Shown one piece after another: positions 27,946 to 32,434 of a stretch of DNA of 32,434 bases (position 1 is its first letter; every line of letters begins with the position of its first letter). The stretch is from Chara braunii. Taxonomy: Eukaryota; Streptophyta; Charophyceae; Charales; Characeae. Below the pieces are notes generated by a model. It was not told the origin of the DNA and searched no databases. It saw only the letters and a program-made list of their open reading frames with translations. Both the position numbers and the translations under genes were made by a program. The stretch covers positions 119,129-151,562 of the forward strand of contig BFEA01000097.1 in the NCBI GenBank assembly GCA_003427395.1, read 5' to 3'.

Positions 27946-30592
27946 ACCTTAGGCAGCTGTTCATCCCAGTCAATCTGGTCGGGACGAATGTACATGCGCA
28001 AAGTCTGCTGCAAGATCTTATTCATCTGTTCAGTCTGACCATTAGTCTCAGGATGCCTACCTGATGACATTGTCAACTTAGAACCATATACATCCATCAG
28101 TTGCTGCCATTGTTCACTTGTGAACCTGGTATCTCTGTCACTCACAATAGTTAAGGGATGTCCAAAGTCTTTTACCCAATGGTTAAAGAATTCCCGAATT
28201 ACCAATTCAGTCTTTGCTTCTGCAGGCAAAGCTACAAAAACAGCAAACTTAGTGAATCTATCCACTATGACCATTACTTGCGTCTTCCCATTTCTGCTTT
28301 TTACCCTAGTGTCCATGAAATCTATAGAGACAGAGTCTCCAGGGCCGGTAGGGATAGGCAAGGGCTTACGTAGCCTGAGGGGCAATTGCGTGGTGCTTTT
28401 GTTTCGTAGGCACACTTGGCAACCCTGCACATAAGCGATACAATCCGCTTTCATTCGAGGCCAGGTGTAGGAGCGTAACAAGGTCCCATAGGTCTTCTTC
28501 CACCCAAAATGGCCTTCTGTATCATGGCATTCCCCCAAGATCATACTCTTGATCTCCTCATTATTCGGTATACACAGCCTATCATGCACGTCAGTTCGTT
28601 CAAACAATAGACCCTGAGTTACTTTATGATCGGGAAACTCTGCTGGCTTTTCTTGCACTAGCTTAATCATGGTTCCATAAACAGGATCAGAAGGATACGC
28701 ATCTCTAATTTTTTCTTGTAGGTCTGTACCTACATCTAGGTAAGTCACGATAGCACCGAAAAAGTTTGATCTANGANTTAGTGCATCNNCAACAACGTTA
28801 TACTTACCCTTGACTGGCTTCAGCTCAAAGTCAAACATATNAATCTCTGCAGCCCACCTTGTTAACTTAGGTGTCATTCGAGCTTGCGTTTTAAGCCAGC
28901 GAAGTGTTTCATGGTCAGAGTATACTTTAAAATGCCTNCCTAGAAGGTAGTGTCGCCAATGATTGAGAGCCTCACGCAGAGCATACAACTCTCGTTCATA
29001 CNTTGAAGCGGCCACCTTCTCGTTAGGTAAGCGGCAAGACATAAACTCTACAGACNTGTACCCATGCCCATCATCTTGCTGGAGTACAGCACCTATACCA
29101 TATTGACTAGCGTCAGTCGCGACCACGAAAGGTAAGGAAGGGTCCGCTACTTTAAGAACCGGATAATTAATCAAACACTTTTTCAGACGCTTGAAGGACA
29201 TAGTGCAGTCTGAATCCCACTTCCAAATTACTTCTTTCTTAAGCAATCGGCAAAGGGGAGCAGCTATTATCGTAAAGTGTCTTACGAACTTTCGATAGTA
29301 GTTGGCTAACCCAAGGAACGACCGCAACTCAGTCAAGGTGCGGGGGTTTGGCCAATCTTTGATTGCTGCTATTTTGACATCTTTCGGTTTGACCCCATCT
29401 CCATCAATCACATGTCCCAGGTATAACACCTGACGCTTAGCCCATTCACACTTCTTTGGATTTAACTTGAGTTTTGCTTCTCTCAATTTATTTAGCACAA
29501 ATCGAAGGTGATCAGCGTGCTCCTTTTCATTTTTGCTAAAAATTAAAATATCGTCTAAATAAATCACAACAAATTTGTCGAGCCATTCACGAAAGAGTTC
29601 GTTCATCGTTCTTTGGAAAGTAGCAGGGGCATTCGTTAGACCAAAGGGCAAAACTACGAATTCATAATGTCCATACCTTGTCCTAAAGGCAATCTTGTGT
29701 TGGTCTTCCGGCCCAACCTCAATCTGATGATAGTCGGATTTCAGATCAATCTTTGAAAATATTTTGCTTCCCTGCACGCGATCTAGCAAATCGTCTATTC
29801 GCGGTAATGCTTCGGCATTTTTCACTGATATATCATTTAACCTCGTATAATCTATACACATGCGAACGCCGCCGTCCTTTTTAGGCACAAAGAGCAGTGT
29901 CGCAACATAGGGCGAGGAGCTAGGTCTTATCCAACCGTTTTTCAACAGCTCGTCGAGTTGGGTTCGCAGTTCCTCCAATTCCTGAGGCGACATACGATAG
30001 ATAGGCCCCTTCAGGGGCGCGCTCACTGAAATGATAACAATGCGGTGGCGGATTGGTCTTTCCACCACACCGCTTGGGGCTTCAGCCACATCTGCGAACT
30101 CTTTCAGGATTCTCTCAATTTCTTCAGACCTGACTTCTTCTTTAATTTCTCCTTCCTTTACTGGGCGCACATGTGCAACAAAGACTTGGTCGTACAAATT
30201 ATACTTCTTCACATGACGGGCGAACGCGGGGGCACTCATACAACAATGAGCCAGGCTGCTTTTCTTACCACATTCATGAAAATGACGGATTTTCTTCTTA
30301 CCTCCTTGCGGACTTGGAAGCCAACATTCATGTTCTCTTAACTTTAGATCCGCATGCGCAGCCTCACCCCAATCCATGCCTAATAACACATCAAAGGGCA
30401 AGTTATCCTCCACCAAGAAGGTCAGAGAGTGGAGAACACGTTCCACCTTCCCCTCTGCCTCCAGCCGAAAGTATACTTGTACNCCTTCGACGTAGCGATC
30501 CATAACGGTTTCACTACTATTTGCTAACNTACTTACAATGGGCTCACTTAACTTCCTAACCTTAAGCCCAAAATGTAGTTTTTGTAACCCCT
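27946..30592 (-). CDS. pol: Element B pol: protease end, reverse transcriptase, RNase H, integrase (truncated)
   Basis: Open for about 880 codons. Residues here count from Met at 30503. LLGMDWGEA (40-48) is the protease C-terminal block. RT 185-360 with [39 protein letters not shown] and the catalytic YLDD (315-318). RNase H 455-580 with acidic residues in ATDAS (464), YERE (503/505), YSD (530) and Asp 573. Integrase zinc-binding H660, H665, C695, C698, then catalytic D728, D789 and E825, the last two 35 residues apart. It copies the element RNA into DNA and inserts it. It stops being genomic after residue ~852 (DWDEQLPKV); the next residues are adapter-encoded. All catalytic residues visible are present, so this part could be active or recently active. 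Confidence 0.85.
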
Positions 30593-30901
30593 TTTACTAA
30601 TATAACTGCGTGTAGACCCGCTGACTATCATTATACCTCCTACTCTTGTTCGATTTACTTCAAGATCTGCAATTATTAGCTGTCCTTTCTTTTTTCGCAT
30701 TTCAGTNCAGGCTTGGCGACGAGCGGCCAACTCATCACCCATGCCAGCGAGGGATCCATCTAGAGAGATGCATACGTTTGCCACCTCTGGACAGTGTACT
30801 AGATGGGGACTTCCTTCCTCTTCAGTTTCTGCCAATGGAGACTTCGACTGGGAGGATTCTGATTTTTCAATAGTCGAAGCTCCGGTAGAGGCAACTGACA
30901 C
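30548..30901 (-). pseudogene. Element B protease region, active site lost
   Basis: Equivalent to the element A protease (KGQLIIADLEVNRTRVGG, then TRSYISKR). The DSGAT active-site motif reads VSGST: the catalytic Asp codon is Val (30623-30625), with one extra residue just before it. A frameshift in the G run at about 30590 leads into the pol frame, and another at about 30924-30929 separates it from gag. Without Asp the dimer could not cleave the polyprotein. In a draft assembly, consensus errors are an alternative explanation. Confidence 0.75.
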
Positions 30902-30903
30902 CT

Positions 30904-32434
30904 CTACTGGTTGTTCCCTTTTGCCCCCCTATAATCAGGGCAATAGGGGACAATGTGGTCGGGGTCCCCGCATTTGAGGCATTGATCTGCCTTCTTTCTT
31001 TCGGCCCAAACTTTCTCTGTGATTCCCACTTCTTTCCAAGGTTCTCCTTCCTGCAAGCCTGGATGAGGTGGGTATGGCTTATCCCACTTGTTGTACCATG
31101 AGCCTCTTCCTCTACCCCAGGTGGAGTAAGAACCACGGCCACCGTATGAGGGACCATTTCCCCTTCCTCCCACGTAGTGGCTTCCTTCACCACCACCCCT
31201 CTGGGTGCCGAATCCTCGCCCACCACGGCCGTGACCTCTTCCTCGGCCACACCCTCTTACTTGACGCCCTCCCCCGCGAGCTGCAACAGCCGCGTAACTC
31301 CCCTCCTGAGCTACCGGTCTGTTGGGTTCATCGAGACCGTAATCTATTTGGTCCCAAGAAAGTGATTCGACACCTCCTTCTTCAAAGGTCAGAAGGAGGT
31401 TGTCTTTCCCAGGTATTGATCCTGAGATGGTGCGGTNTTGCCATCTTTTGCCCGCTTGCAGATCTTTCCAATAGTGGCAATAGNTGGCTTCANNCANAAA
31501 TCCTGCATGATCTAATGCAATCTTACTAAATTTTTCATAGGTCATCCCCTCCTCCTTAGTGCGGGGATATAACTGAGTTCGGACGGGATCAGGTAAGGCG
31601 CGAGCAAAACTGTTCAAAATCTGAGCCGGGGTTAACCCGTGCTAGGTGCACTGTAACGACTCATCCATGGTAGCTTTTAGTGCCGACGTGCTTTCCACTT
31701 CCTGTCAGGAAGGTTCAAGATTAACATTTTTGTTCTTCGGGCGAGATTTTGATCTTCGAACCTCTCCCTGACGGCTTTGAGAAAGTCTTCAATACGGGTT
31801 TGCTGGGAAAACTCTACCATTGAACTACATCCTGCTTCTTTTTGTAACGAGATTGCAAAACTCATTGCGTCATCGGCCATACACAAAGTGGCCATCAAGA
31901 CCCTATCCCAATAAGGAATCCGTTGTCCGTACACATAGGACTCTACAGCCGCCATCCAATGCAACACGCTTTCTTCCTTTTTGCCGGTGTACGTCCATGG
32001 AATTTTAACTTTAATTTTGTTGCTGGTCCCTGCTCCTTCTCGCTGTCTTCCCTTTCCTTTCTTATCTCCGTCGCCTCCATCCCCGTCTTCGTCACCACCT
32101 CCTCCTCCGCCGCTGCCCTGCACTATTCTCTCAATCACGGCGGGAGTGAAGGTTCGAGTGAGATGGTCATCTAGTTTGTTGATATAGGACTGAATGTGCA
32201 GATCTACGTCCTTGGCGGACTTCTGCAAAAAAGTGTTCTATACATTTTCAAATTCCAGTTGATTTGTTTCAACTTTCTGCAAGGTCCTATTGATTGCAGC
32301 AACTTCCTGTTTCGTATGGAGAACTGTTTCAGTTAGGAGGGCGAGTTTTTCTTCAGTAGCCGCTTTCTTTTCCCTTTGTGCCTGTAGCTCGCTATATAAC
32401 CTCGCCCCCTCTGCTTGAAACTTCTTTCTATCAT
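30904..32434 (-). pseudogene. gag: Element B gag, broken
   Basis: Starts beyond the window edge. From 32434 leftward: a coiled-coil-like segment (QREKKAATEEKLALLTETVL), TAG at 32238-32240, an acidic Gly/Asp linker, a capsid-like block (WTYTGKKEESVLHWMAAVES, RVLMATLCMADDAMSFA). A frameshift follows near 31680, then TAG at 31642-31644. After that come the second capsid half (NSFARALPDPVRTQLYP), an Arg-Gly-rich stretch (31130-31300) and a CX2CX4HX4C zinc knuckle (CLKCGDPDHIVPYC). It would form virus-like particles and bind element RNA, but three breaks stop a full product. The Gly/Arg-rich region before the knuckle is a common RNA-binding feature. Confidence 0.75.

Larger units (their letters stand above)
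27946..32434 (-). mobile_element. Element B: partial Ty3/gypsy chromovirus-type element
   Basis: Minus-strand gag, protease, RT, RNase H and integrase in Ty3/gypsy order. Its 3' end (integrase C terminus, probable chromodomain, 3' LTR) is cut off by the adapter at 27945, and its 5' end (gag start, leader, 5' LTR) lies beyond 32434. It is related to element A along pol but not a recent copy. Many N bases (28774-29056, 30483, 30529, 30707, 31437-31496) suggest reads from several copies were merged. Confidence 0.88.

Noticed and set aside
27829-28038. Plus-strand open frame containing SYTHLDVYKRQ
   Set aside because: The peptide is the translation of the Tn5 adapter; the rest is antisense to the integrase of element B.

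Overview
This window is eukaryotic, non-coding-rich repeat DNA. It has plant-type chromovirus (Ty3/gypsy with chromodomain) elements, a Penelope-like reverse transcriptase, tRNA-derived SINEs, MITE-like repeats, long CA/GA microsatellites and a short interstitial array of the plant telomere unit CCCTAAA. Scattered N bases and a sequencing-library adapter show it is a draft short-read assembly. A large green-lineage genome fits best. The style of the gypsy proteins reminds me of a charophyte alga such as Chara, but I could not test that. I see no bacterial gene organisation and no intact host gene.

Layout. 1-1250: CA-rich DNA and repeats rich in TCCGGA palindromes. 1479-6791: element A, a minus-strand Ty3/gypsy chromovirus with two ~720-bp LTRs (TGT...ACA) about 5% different by eye, and a badly damaged gag-pol. 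6797-7870: a plus-strand Penelope-like reverse transcriptase in one frame with two internal stops, directly abutting the right LTR. A ~100-bp direct repeat (1143-1246 and 8538-8630) brackets the whole A plus Penelope block. 8640-14100: mixed small repeats (GC-rich hairpin family, a ~1.1-kb two-copy repeat, a MITE-like element, microsatellites, an LTR-like promoter and an array of GGGCC/GGCCC hairpins). 14169-14440: relic of another gypsy RT. 15546-16478: the 3' end and LTR of a diverged relative of element A in the opposite orientation. 17178-18329: the best candidate host exon, a 384-codon disordered protein segment with good splice sites on the minus strand. 18935-26106: MITE-like copies, SINEs, the second 1.1-kb repeat and microsatellites. 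26365-27190: another LTR-like promoter with a ~21-bp-periodic motif array. 27390-27880: decayed coding-like DNA. 27946-32434: element B, a second minus-strand chromovirus whose RT, RNase H and integrase core are intact but whose protease and gag are broken.

Most important caution: 27908-27945 is a perfect head-to-head pair of the 19-bp Tn5 (Nextera) mosaic end, the form left by mate-pair circularisation. The sequences on its two sides are therefore probably not neighbours in the genome, and element B is cut there artificially. It also explains the odd peptide ends in open frames crossing the point.

I do not see a convincing new multi-gene system. The most unusual biology is the Penelope-like element with its bracketing repeats, the tRNA T-arm-like sequence just inside the 3' LTR of two related gypsy elements, the hairpin array and the 21-bp-periodic motif array upstream of LTR-type TATA boxes.
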